This document shows, one piece after another, positions 1-8,338 of a DNA stretch of 32,880 nt. The stretch lies in the NCBI GenBank assembly GCA_937139365.1, contig CAKZPT010000044.1:1-32880 (forward strand). The letters run 5' to 3'. The translations under genes were made by a program, and so were the position numbers. The notes beneath the pieces were generated by a model, which saw nothing but the letters and a program-made list of their open reading frames with translations, was not told the DNA's origin and ran no database searches. Within the stretch, counting starts at the first letter, position 1. Every line of letters starts with the position of its first letter. This DNA is from an uncultured bacterium (GTDB lineage Bacteria > Verrucomicrobiota > Kiritimatiellia > PWTM01).

Positions 1-1
1 C

Positions 2-2095
2 GGCCGGTCGCCGGACCGGCTGGGTCGGCGCCTCGAACTTCTGCGCATCGCGGCGCTGGCGATGCTGGCCATCACCTTGCTGCAGCCCGAGCGCGTGCGG
101 CACATCCGCCGCGAGGGCCGAAAGGCGGTCGCCGTCCTGCTCGACGCCTCTGGCAGCATGACGACGCGCGATGTCGCCGTCGGCGCGGGCCCGCCCGTAT
201 CGCGTGCCGATTGGGTGGAGCAGGCGCGCAGCAACGGTCTATGGACGCCGTTGTCGGCCCAGTACGAGGTGATCGAACGCCCCATCTGCGCTCCGCCGGC
301 GGACGTCGACGGCGGGGAGACCGGCACCGACCTCCATGCGGCGCTCGAGGAGGTGGTTGCCTCCCTCCCCGGGCTGCGCGCCGTCCTGCTCCTCTCCGAC
401 GGCGACTGGAACGTGGGCCATCCGCCAGTGGCCGCGGCCGCCCGCATGCGCGCAATGCGCATCCCGATCTACGCGGTGGCCGTCGGCAGCGGCCGCCATC
501 TGCCGGACCTCGCCATCGAGTTGGTTGCAGCTCCGGCCTACGGTCTGGTGGAGGAGAACCTCGGCATCCCCATCGAGATCCGCAGTCGGATGGACCGCGA
601 GGTCCGCACGGACGTGCGCCTGTTGAAGGGGGGCGTCGAGGTCGCGCGCGCTCCCCTCGTCCTGCCGCCGCAGTCCGTGGTCCGGACCCGCCTCGCCCAC
701 CGCGCCGAGGAGCCGGGGGAGGCGGACTTCGAAGTTGTGCTGCCGGTGGAGGGCGGGGAGGCCCGGGAGGATAACAACCGACGGGCCTTTCGGATCGCCT
801 TCCGCCGCGAGGTGGTGCGGGTGCTGTTGGTGGACACGCTGCCGCGGTGGGAATACCGCTACCTGCGAAATGCACTGATCCGCGATCCCGGCACAGAGGT
901 CCGCTGTCTTCTCTTTCACCCGGATCTGCCGCGCGGCAGCGGGCGCGACTATCTGCCGGCGTTTCCGGCGAGCCGACAGGAGTTGTCGCAATTCGATGTG
1001 GTGTTTCTGGGCGACGTCGGCATCGGGCCGGAGGGTCTGACGGCGGAACAGGCCGGCGAGGTGCGCGGTCTGGTGGAGCAACAGGGCAGCGGTCTGGTGT
1101 TTCTGCCGGGCCGTTTGGGGCGGCAATTGTCTCTGACGAACTCCCCTCTGGCGGACCTCCTGCCGGTCGCGTACGACCCGGCGCGGCCGGCGGGCGTGGC
1201 CTCGGCGGTCGAGTCGCGGATCGCCCTGACGAGTGCGGGCCGCGGGCATCTGCTGACGCAGCTTGCCCCGACGCCGGAGGAAAGCGACCTGGTGTGGCGC
1301 TCGCTGCCGGGTTTTTTCTGGCACGCGGCCGTGCAGCGGGCCCGCGCGGGTTCGGAGGTGCTCGGCGTGCACTCGCTGGTCGCCAACGAATCCGGACGTC
1401 TTCCGCTGCTGGTCGTGCGCGCGGCCGGCAACGGGAAGGTCCTCTATCTGGGCGTGGACAGCGCGTGGCGATGGCGGCGGGGTGTCGAGGACACCTACCA
1501 CTACCGTTTCTGGGGGCAGGTGGCGCGCTGGATGGCCCATCAACGGCTGTTGGCCCACGTCGAAGGGCTGAGGGTCTTCTTTGCGCCCGAGCAGCCTTCG
1601 GTCGGCGACCGGGTGCGCATCCACGCGACGGCACTCGATGCCGCCGGGGCGCCGCTCGAGGGAGGCGCGGTCGAAACCCGCGTGGTGGCGCCGGCGGGCG
1701 AGGGGATGGCGATTGCGCTGGCGCCCGTCGCCGGAGGATGGGGGTTGTACGAGGGGGCCTTCACCCCAGCGACCTCCGGCGTTCATCGCGTTCGCGTCCG
1801 CGTGCCGGCCGCGGGGCGGGAGGTGGAGACCCAGCTGGAGGTCTCGCGTCGGCGCATCGAGCGCGTCGGCGAGCCCGCGCGGCCGGATGTACTGCGAGAG
1901 CTGGCCGCCGTCAGCGGCGGCGCGTTCGCTCCGGCCGCGTCGGCAGCGGAGTTGATCGAGCGCATCCGGCTGCTGCCCGAACCGGACCCGGTGGAGCAGC
2001 GGTTTCGTCTCTGGTGCCATCCCGGCTGGGGCGCGGCACTGGCGCTGCTGTTGACGGTCTACTGGTGCGGGCGGAAACTTGCGGGGAGGATCTGA
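2..2095 (+). CDS. vWA-domain membrane protein with glutamine-amidotransferase-like domain (5' partial)
   Basis: The reading frame is already open at base 2, so the true start lies upstream; the first in-window ATG is at 62. Counting from that Met, a hydrophobic segment (residues ~1-9, continuing upstream as LRIAALAMLA) is followed by a von Willebrand A domain with the MIDAS motif DASGSM (D28, S30, S32), a TGTDL segment and LLSDGD. A middle part (~residues 255-400, containing FDVVFLGDVG and GLVFLPG) resembles the class-I glutamine-amidotransferase-like fold, but I see no convincing catalytic Cys. A C-terminal membrane segment (ALALLLTVYWCG) ends the protein. This BatA-like architecture is known from MoxR-DUF58-vWA clusters of planctomycetes and verrucomicrobia. 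Its neighbour starts 2 bp after the stop. Function is unknown; metal-dependent protein binding at the membrane is the family-based guess. Confidence 0.8.
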   Translation, partial: GRSPDRLGRRLELLRIAALAMLAITLLQPERVRHIRREGRKAVAVLLDASGSMTTRDVAVGAGPPVSRADWVEQARSNGLWTPLSAQYEVIERPICAPPADVDGGETGTDLHAALEEVVASLPGLRAVLLLSDGDWNVGHPPVAAAARMRAMRIPIYAVAVGSGRHLPDLAIELVAAPAYGLVEENLGIPIEIRSRMDREVRTDVRLLKGGVEVARAPLVLPPQSVVRTRLAHRAEEPGEADFEVVLPVEGGEAREDNNRRAFRIAFRREVVRVLLVDTLPRWEYRYLRNALIRDPGTEVRCLLFHPDLPRGSGRDYLPAFPASRQELSQFDVVFLGDVGIGPEGLTAEQAGEVRGLVEQQGSGLVFLPGRLGRQLSLTNSPLADLLPVAYDPARPAGVASAVESRIALTSAGRGHLLTQLAPTPEESDLVWRSLPGFFWHAAVQRARAGSEVLGVHSLVANESGRLPLLVVRAAGNGKVLYLGVDSAWRWRRGVEDTYHYRFWGQVARWMAHQRLLAHVEGLRVFFAPEQPSVGDRVRIHATALDAAGAPLEGGAVETRVVAPAGEGMAIALAPVAGGWGLYEGAFTPATSGVHRVRVRVPAAGREVETQLEVSRRRIERVGEPARPDVLRELAAVSGGAFAPAASAAELIERIRLLPEPDPVEQRFRLWCHPGWGAALALLLTVYWCGRKLAGRI

Positions 2096-2097
2096 TC

Positions 2098-5000
2098 TTG
2101 CCGCCGACGTCCTCCATGGGCGGAAACGTGGCGGGCTCCTCGGTGCCCTTCCCGCTGCCGGACGTTCTTCGCCGTCGGCTCGCCGCGTACGAGCGGCGGC
2201 TGCGCGGCGTCGAGACCCTTGCGGCGTCCAGCGTTGCCGTCGCCTGCGCGCTCGGCGCCTTCCTGCTCCAGTTCCTGTCCGATCGCGGCTGGGACACGCC
2301 GGTGGCGATCCGGCTTGCGTTGGCGGCCATCGGCGTCGGCGGCGTGCTGGCGGCGGGGATCGCATGGCTGCGCCGCTGGTGGTGGAACCGGCCCGACCAC
2401 CGGCATTTGGCGCGAATGGTGCAACGACGGCTGCCGGCGCTGGGCGACCGCCTTCTGGGGGCAGTGGAGCTGGCCGAGGGGAGCGCGCCGGTAGGTTCGG
2501 AGGCGCTCCGACGGGCGGCGGTGGAACAGGTGGCGCGCGAGATGAGAAGCGTCGACTTCCGCGCGGCCGTGCCCGTCCGTCCGGCCCGCCGCGCCGCGGA
2601 GTCGGCGGCGGTGCTGGCCGCGTTGGCGGCATTGGCGGCCTGGCGGTTTCCCGACGCAGCCCGTAACGCGCTCGACCGCTGGCTGCGGCCGGCCGCGCCG
2701 ATCCCACGCTATACGTTCGTCCGGCTGTCCGACCTTCCACCGGAGCTGGTGGTGGCCCATGGCGAGCCGTTCGAGATCGAGTGCGCCGCCAGCGCCACCG
2801 CGGGATGGCAACCGGAGCGGGCCACCTGCCGCGTCGGACGCGCCCGCTGGACGCGCCCGCTTGGCCCCCAGGGCCGGGCAAGGTTTCGCATCCCGGGGCA
2901 GACGCAGCCGGCCGCGCTCACCCTCCGCATCGGCGACGCCGTCCGCTCGACCCGGCTCCGCCCGGAATACCGCCCGGCCCTCCTCTCCCTAACGGCCGCC
3001 GTGAGCCCCCCGCCATGGCTGCCCGGACCCCTCCGCGAAACGGCGGTGGAAGCCGGCTGGCTACGCGTGGTCGAGCAATCCAGCGTATCGCTCGAGGGCC
3101 GCGTCTCCCGCGACCTGACGTCGGCGCTGCTGCATGCGCCCGGACCTCGCCCGCTCGAGACGACCGGGGCGGTCTTCCGCACGCCAGCGTTTGTCGCCGA
3201 CCGCGCCGCCTCCAATGGCCTGCCGGAAGCGATGACGTTGACCTGGCGCGACGTGTACGGGTTCGAGCCGGCCGAGCCGGTCCGCCTGCGGGTCGAGATC
3301 GTGCCCGACGCGCCGCCGACGCTGCGGGTGGAAGGACTTCAAGGGTCGGTGGCCCTACTTGAGGAGGAAACGCTGACGTTCGAGGCCGTGGCGTCCGACG
3401 ATCACGGGGTGCGCCGGCTGTGGGTGGTCTGGCGCCGAGTCGAGGACGCCGGCGGCGAAGCCGCGCCGTTGACGAAGACGCTGGCCGAGGGCGGGCCGAA
3501 CCAGGCCGAGCTGCGCGCGCCCTACACGATCTCCGCCGAGGGGTTGCGGCTGCCGCCGGATTCGTCGGCCGACCTGTGGTTGGCGGCCGTGGACCACCGT
3601 CCGGGGCGCGAGCCGGTGGTCTCGCCGGCGTACCGAATCCACATCCTGAGCCGCACCCGCCATGCCCAACTGCTCGAGGAGATGGCCCGCGCCATTCAGG
3701 CCCGCATCGAGGAACTGAGGAGGGAGGAGGAAACGCGGCTCGAGCGCAGCACGGAGCTGGCCGGGGCCGCCGACCGCGCCCTCGAGGCGGAACGCGCGTC
3801 GGAGCAGATCGGGGAATCCGAACAGGGCGAGCGGCGCGACGCCTCCGCCGCCGAGCGGCTGGCCCGCGACGCCGAGCGGCTGGCGAGGGAGGCCGTGCGC
3901 AACCGCGATGTGCCGGAGTCGACCGTCCTCGAATGGAGCCGGCTCGCCGAGCGGCTCGAACGGCTCTCGGCCGGGCCCATGGCTGAGGCCGCTCGCCGTC
4001 TGGGCCAAGCCCGCCGCGTGACCTCCGCCGCCGAGCGCCGCCCGCTGGTCGCGGAGGCCGGCGAACGCCAGCGCGAGGCCGTGCGGGAAATGGGCGGGAT
4101 GCTACGCGACTCCGCCGCCGCGGCGGACGAGCTGGCGTCGCGCGCCTTCGTCCAGCGACTGCGCGACGTTGCCCGCCGCCAGGAGGAGATCAACGAGCGC
4201 CTGCGCGCCGATGCCCCCCGGCTCGCCGGCCTGCCGGCCGGCCGGCTGGCTCCGGCCGACCGGGACGTGCTCGAGCGGCTAGCCGGCGCGCAGCAGCGCA
4301 ACCGCCGCCAGGCGCAATACATCCGCGACGACCTCGTCGGCTTTGCGCAGCGCAGCGGGCGGGAGATCTATGCGGAGATCGCGCGTGACATGTCCGCCCC
4401 GGACGTGCTCGAGGCGATGTCCGCCGTGCGCGGACACCTCACCGGCAACCTTACGTTCCTCTCGATGGAATCGTCGGCGGAGCTCGCCGCCCGGTTCCAG
4501 GAGTGGGCCGACCGGCTGGAGCCTCACGCGGGCGGCGGGGGAAGCGGCGCCGGCGGCGGAGGCGGCGCGCCGCCGCTGCCGGCGGAGGTTTTGCTGGGCT
4601 TGCTGCGGGCCCGCGCCCGTCAGGAGGCGCTGCGAGAATCGACGCGCCACCTGGACGAGCAGCGGACCGAGCTGGCCGACTACGCCGCGGCCGCCCGGCG
4701 GCTGGCCGCCCGGCAGGACGACATCGAGGGCGACCTCCGCCGCCTGAACGACGCCGCTCCCGGCCAAATTCGCGCCTGGATGGAGGCGATCGAGCAGGAC
4801 ATGCTGGTCTCCTCCGCCACCCTCCGCGAACCGCAGACCGACGCCGAGGCCATCGCGATTCAGACGGGCATCATCGAGGCGATCGCCGAGGCGCTCGAGG
4901 GCGGACAGCGGGAGTCGTCCGGCGAAACGGCACCCTCGGCCGAGGCGATGGCGGCCCTGACGCGACTGATGCGGATGCTGAACCAGTCGGGCGGCGGCAG

Positions 5001-5175
5001 CCTGGCCGGGGGCACGACCTCTCGGCCCAACGCGCCGCCGGCGGGGCCCGGTGTCGGGGCGGCGTCGGGGCGGCGCGCGCCCGGGCGCGGCGGCGGGGAG
5101 GAGACGCTGGCCGCGCCGGCGGAGTTTCACGACCTGTTGGAAGGATATTTCGATGGGCTGGAACAATACCGGTAA
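2098..5175 (+). CDS. DUF4175-like membrane and coiled-coil protein
   Basis: A protein of about 1025 aa. I chose TTG 2098 because GGGGAGGA (2082-2089) sits eight bases upstream; ATG 2116 is the alternative. The open frame extends far upstream (to 847), but that part is a shadow of the vWA gene. The N-terminus has two membrane segments (VAVACALGAFLLQFL; ALAAIGVGGVLAAGI) and a third hydrophobic stretch near residue 170. Ig-like/beta-rich sequence follows, then a long Arg/Glu/Ala-rich region (~residues 520-745) with strong coiled-coil character, and Gly-rich linkers (nt ~4530-4575 and ~4985-5100) near the C-terminus. This layout matches DUF4175-type proteins found beside vWA genes. Probably a membrane-anchored scaffold; no enzymatic motif seen. 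It overlaps the next gene by 23 bp. Confidence 0.75.
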   Translation: MPPTSSMGGNVAGSSVPFPLPDVLRRRLAAYERRLRGVETLAASSVAVACALGAFLLQFLSDRGWDTPVAIRLALAAIGVGGVLAAGIAWLRRWWWNRPDHRHLARMVQRRLPALGDRLLGAVELAEGSAPVGSEALRRAAVEQVAREMRSVDFRAAVPVRPARRAAESAAVLAALAALAAWRFPDAARNALDRWLRPAAPIPRYTFVRLSDLPPELVVAHGEPFEIECAASATAGWQPERATCRVGRARWTRPLGPQGRARFRIPGQTQPAALTLRIGDAVRSTRLRPEYRPALLSLTAAVSPPPWLPGPLRETAVEAGWLRVVEQSSVSLEGRVSRDLTSALLHAPGPRPLETTGAVFRTPAFVADRAASNGLPEAMTLTWRDVYGFEPAEPVRLRVEIVPDAPPTLRVEGLQGSVALLEEETLTFEAVASDDHGVRRLWVVWRRVEDAGGEAAPLTKTLAEGGPNQAELRAPYTISAEGLRLPPDSSADLWLAAVDHRPGREPVVSPAYRIHILSRTRHAQLLEEMARAIQARIEELRREEETRLERSTELAGAADRALEAERASEQIGESEQGERRDASAAERLARDAERLAREAVRNRDVPESTVLEWSRLAERLERLSAGPMAEAARRLGQARRVTSAAERRPLVAEAGERQREAVREMGGMLRDSAAAADELASRAFVQRLRDVARRQEEINERLRADAPRLAGLPAGRLAPADRDVLERLAGAQQRNRRQAQYIRDDLVGFAQRSGREIYAEIARDMSAPDVLEAMSAVRGHLTGNLTFLSMESSAELAARFQEWADRLEPHAGGGGSGAGGGGGAPPLPAEVLLGLLRARARQEALRESTRHLDEQRTELADYAAAARRLAARQDDIEGDLRRLNDAAPGQIRAWMEAIEQDMLVSSATLREPQTDAEAIAIQTGIIEAIAEALEGGQRESSGETAPSAEAMAALTRLMRMLNQSGGGSLAGGTTSRPNAPPAGPGVGAASGRRAPGRGGGEETLAAPAEFHDLLEGYFDGLEQYR

Positions 5176-6160
5176 CCGCCGCTCCGTCGCCGTGATCCTC
5201 GTGTGGCTGGTGATCACCGGCCGCGCCACGGCGCAGGGGTGGGGGGCTGTCCACGGCGATCCCATCCCTCCGGCGCTCGACGCCGCCTACGTTCGCGGAC
5301 TCCAGTTTCTCGCGCGAACGCAGACCGCCTCCGGACAGTGGAGCGAGGGGGAGACCGGCCCGGGCGTGATCGGGCTGGCGGTGCTCGCGATGCTGGCCCG
5401 CGGCGACGATCCGGAGGCCGGCCCCTGGGCGGTGCCGATCCGCCGCGGGCTCGATGCGATCCTGCGCGCTCAGCGGCCGGACAACGGCTACATCGGCCCC
5501 TCCATGTACCACCACGGCTTGGCGACGCTCGCGCTGGCCGAGGCCTACGGCGCAGTGGACGACCCTCGGCTGGGGCCGGCGCTGAAAAGGGCCGCCGACC
5601 TGATCCTGACCAGCCAGACGCTCAACCCGCAGGGCGGCTGGCGCTATTCGCCGGATTCCCGCGACGCCGACACCACCGTCAGCGGCGCGCAGGTCGTCGC
5701 GCTCCTGGCCGTGCGCAACGCGGGCATCGGCATTCCCGACACCGCGATCGCGCGCGCCCTTCAGTTCTATCAGGAGTGCCAGGGCGCCGACGGGCAGATC
5801 GGCTACACCGGCCGCGAGGGCGGCAGCGCGCCCCGCAACGCGATCGGCGTCACCGTCGCCGCGCTCGCCCGGGAGCGGGACAGCCGCCTGTTCCGCCGCG
5901 CATTCGACGCGCTGCGGCGGGCGGGCGACGACGAGGGCGGGGGGTACTTTTTCTACTACATCTATTATGCCGCCCAGGCGTTCTTTCACGCCGACCCGGC
6001 GGCCTGGCGAGACTGGAACGCTCGCAACGTCGCGCGGCTCCTCGACGCCCAAGGGGCCGACGGAAGCTGGACCGGGCCGCACGGAAAGGCCTTCAGCACC
6101 AGCGCCGCCCTGCTTTCGCTGGCGGTGAATTACCGCTTGCTGCCCATCTACGAGCGATGA
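5153..6160 (+). CDS. Secreted alpha-alpha-toroid (prenyltransferase/squalene-oxidase repeat) protein
   Basis: 335 aa. ATG 5153 is chosen because a signal peptide begins there (SVAVILVWLVITGRATA) and GGAAGGA (5139-5145) precedes it; earlier in-frame codons are shadow sequence of the upstream gene. At least five repeats with the Q...G.W / G.G...A.LAL pattern are visible: FLARTQTASGQWSEG, ILRAQRPDNGYIG, ILTSQTLNPQGGWRYS, YQECQGADGQIGY and LLDAQGADGSWTG. This is the alpha/alpha-toroid fold of terpene cyclases, prenyltransferases and complement TED domains. It is half the length of a squalene-hopene cyclase and lacks the DxDD acid motif, so cyclase activity is unlikely; protein-protein interaction in the periplasm is the better guess. 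It is coupled to the DUF4175-like gene by overlap. Confidence 0.75.
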   Translation: MGWNNTGNRRSVAVILVWLVITGRATAQGWGAVHGDPIPPALDAAYVRGLQFLARTQTASGQWSEGETGPGVIGLAVLAMLARGDDPEAGPWAVPIRRGLDAILRAQRPDNGYIGPSMYHHGLATLALAEAYGAVDDPRLGPALKRAADLILTSQTLNPQGGWRYSPDSRDADTTVSGAQVVALLAVRNAGIGIPDTAIARALQFYQECQGADGQIGYTGREGGSAPRNAIGVTVAALARERDSRLFRRAFDALRRAGDDEGGGYFFYYIYYAAQAFFHADPAAWRDWNARNVARLLDAQGADGSWTGPHGKAFSTSAALLSLAVNYRLLPIYER

Positions 6161-6173
6161 AAGGATGGATCGC

Positions 6174-7592
6174 ATGAAGACAAGTCAAAGGATCGCCGCC
6201 GCGCTGCTCGCCGCGGCCTGGTCGGTTCGAGCGGAGATCGTCGTGGGGCCGGCCGTTCCGCCGCCGGTCGCCGCCGTGGCGACGGGAACGGTGGGAGCGG
6301 CCGTCTCGGGGGAGGTCGCGCCGACGGGCGCGGTGGACCGCCTGGTGCTGCTGGGCGGCGAGTGGTTGCGGGGGATGCTGGTTTGCATGGACCCCGTATC
6401 CGGCATGGCGGTGTGGCGGCACCCGGCGGTGGCCGAGCCGATCCGGTTTCATGTCTCGAGCCTCGCGGAGGTGCAGCTCGGGCCGAGGGGAGGACGCACG
6501 TCGCCGGACGTCGGCGGATTGGTCCGGCTGACCAATGGCGACGAGATTCGCGGCGAGGTGCGTTCGCTGGACGGGGCCCTTCTCTTGCTGGCGAACACGC
6601 CCGCCGGCGACCTGCGCCTGCGCCGCGAAATGATCGTCGAGATCGTGCCCGGCGGCACGGCCGACGTCCTCTACGAGGGCCCGAATTCGCTCGAGGAGTG
6701 GACCTGCCGGGGCGATCGCACCCGCGGCTGGCAGTACCGCGACGGCGCACTCTGGCCGCTGATGCCGATGCCGCTCGGCCTGCGCGTGGAGAACATGGGC
6801 GACGCGGTTCGCATCGACTTCACCGTGGATTGGCGATCCACCCCCGGCTACTTCAGCTTCTGGTTTTTCCATGAGAAGCCGGAGGACCCGCAGGGCGATG
6901 CGTACATGCTCAACCTCGTCGCGGGCCAGCGCATGGACCTCAACCGGATGCGCGCCAGCGGCGGCGCGCAGAACCTCGGGGCAGTCGAGATGGGGGAGAC
7001 GGCGATGCTCAACCAGTCCATGCGGGTCAGCCTCTTCGCCCACCGTGGCCTCGGGGAGGTCGCCGTGATGATCAACGGCAAGCTCGTCCGGCAGTGGAAG
7101 GACCCCCGCGAGTTCAAGGGCCGAGGGAACGCCGTCACGTTCATGCCTCAGGGGGCGCGAGATTTCCGGCTCACCGAGATCCGCGTCGCGCGGTGGAGCG
7201 GAGTGTTGCCGCAGACCGCCCCCTCTACCTCGCGGCGCGACGTCGACACGATCGTCCTGGCCAACGGGGACCAGATGTCCGGCGCGCTGGAGCGGGTTGC
7301 GGACGGCCGGTTCGTCGTGCAGACGCCCTTCACGCCGGTGGAGGTGCCCGCCGATCGCGTGGTGCAGGCCGTGCTGGCGCCGTCGAAGGCGGCGCGAGCC
7401 CGGCGCAGGAGCGGAGACGTGCGGTTGCGGCTGGTCGGAGGCGGCATCGTCACGATGGAGCTGGCCGGTCTCGACGGCCGTTGGATCACCGGGTCGAGCG
7501 AGAACTTCGGGGAGACGCGCTGGCCGGTGGCCGCCGTTCGGCGAATCGAATTCAACCTCTATGGGGAACGGCACGGATCAAGCGATGACTAA
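6174..7592 (+). CDS. Secreted beta-module protein with central lectin-like domain
   Basis: 472 aa. ATG 6174 is preferred over ATG 6165 because AAGGA (6161-6165) is then eight bases upstream. A signal peptide (RIAAALLAAAWSVRA) is followed by several short beta modules built on the pattern 'V.L.nGD...G.l..ld': LLGGEWLRGMLVCMD, RLTNGDEIRGEVRSLD, VLANGDQMSGALERV and a degenerate last copy near the C-terminus. Between copies two and three lies a ~150-residue beta-rich domain (SLEEWTCRGDRTRGW to FRLTEIRVARWSG) resembling LamG/concanavalin-type or DUF1080-like jelly rolls. Such proteins are common and uncharacterised in planctomycetes and verrucomicrobia. Probably exported and ligand-binding. No catalytic residues recognised. 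It overlaps the next gene by 8 bp. Confidence 0.65.
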   Translation: MKTSQRIAAALLAAAWSVRAEIVVGPAVPPPVAAVATGTVGAAVSGEVAPTGAVDRLVLLGGEWLRGMLVCMDPVSGMAVWRHPAVAEPIRFHVSSLAEVQLGPRGGRTSPDVGGLVRLTNGDEIRGEVRSLDGALLLLANTPAGDLRLRREMIVEIVPGGTADVLYEGPNSLEEWTCRGDRTRGWQYRDGALWPLMPMPLGLRVENMGDAVRIDFTVDWRSTPGYFSFWFFHEKPEDPQGDAYMLNLVAGQRMDLNRMRASGGAQNLGAVEMGETAMLNQSMRVSLFAHRGLGEVAVMINGKLVRQWKDPREFKGRGNAVTFMPQGARDFRLTEIRVARWSGVLPQTAPSTSRRDVDTIVLANGDQMSGALERVADGRFVVQTPFTPVEVPADRVVQAVLAPSKAARARRRSGDVRLRLVGGGIVTMELAGLDGRWITGSSENFGETRWPVAAVRRIEFNLYGERHGSSDD

Positions 7593-8337
7593 GGTCGCCT
7601 GGATGCTGCTGGCCGCCGTCGGGACCGCGGAGCCGCCGGCGGAGCGCGTCATTGCGCTTCCGGCGGCGCTCGACATCGTGGCGGCCGTCCCGAGGTTTCG
7701 CTTTGAGGCGGTCAACGGCGTGGTGGCGCACCTGGATGCGGCCAGCCTCGGCGCGCTGGCCCTGGCCGACCTGGTGGTCCGCATTCCGACGCCGCCCGCC
7801 TCCGCGGTGCCGCCGATGGGCATGCCGGGCTCGCGCGACGAACCGGGCGCCATGGTCGTGGATTGGTCGCCTACGGCCGGGCGGCTCGAAGTGCGGATGG
7901 GCACGGTTCCGTTGACCGCCATTGCGTTGCCGCCCGGCGTGGCGCCCCGTCGGCTGGCCGTCGTCCAGCAGGACCGCCTGGCGCTTTTGGTGTTCCCGGC
8001 CGTCGGCGGGCCTGGCACGTGGGTCTGGAGCGGCGGCCTGGACTACGTGCTGCGGCTTCCCGAGTCCGAGCAGTACGCCTTGTGCCGCGAAATGACCGCG
8101 CGGGCGGGCGATCGGCGGCTCGAGCGCTCCGAGGTGCTGCAGGGCATTCGGTGGGACCAGGTGGACCGGATCGCCCCTGTCCGGGTGGAGGGTGTGTCGC
8201 CCGGTGGGGATCGGTTCGTCCATGTCTATCCTCTCGATCCTGCGGAGCTGGAGGATCGGGCCGTCCGGGCCTTGGGCGAGTTGGTGCGGACATTACGCGC
8301 CGGCGCATGGCCGGCCGGCGCGGCCGGAGGACGTTGA
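7585..8337 (+). CDS. Exported protein of unknown function
   Basis: 250 aa. ATG 7585 gives a short hydrophobic N-terminus (VAWMLLAAVGTAEPP) that could be a signal peptide. ATG 7561 is an alternative in-frame start, and neither has a strong ribosome-binding site, so expression probably depends on coupling to the upstream gene, which it overlaps by 8 bp. The sequence is beta-rich with no recognised motif or family. Its stop is separated from the next start by a single base. I infer an accessory component of the same envelope operon from position only. Confidence 0.65.
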   Translation: MTKVAWMLLAAVGTAEPPAERVIALPAALDIVAAVPRFRFEAVNGVVAHLDAASLGALALADLVVRIPTPPASAVPPMGMPGSRDEPGAMVVDWSPTAGRLEVRMGTVPLTAIALPPGVAPRRLAVVQQDRLALLVFPAVGGPGTWVWSGGLDYVLRLPESEQYALCREMTARAGDRRLERSEVLQGIRWDQVDRIAPVRVEGVSPGGDRFVHVYPLDPAELEDRAVRALGELVRTLRAGAWPAGAAGGR

Positions 8338-8338
8338 A

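Noticed and set aside
239-2881. 880-codon open frame on the - strand
   Set aside because: Mirror frame of the vWA and DUF4175-like genes in high-GC DNA; no motifs and biased composition. The same holds for the 1056-codon - strand frame at 25777-28947 apart from its true methyltransferase neighbour in another frame.
5153-6160. Squalene-hopene cyclase
   Set aside because: Half the usual length, has a signal peptide and lacks the DxDD catalytic motif; only the repeat fold is shared.
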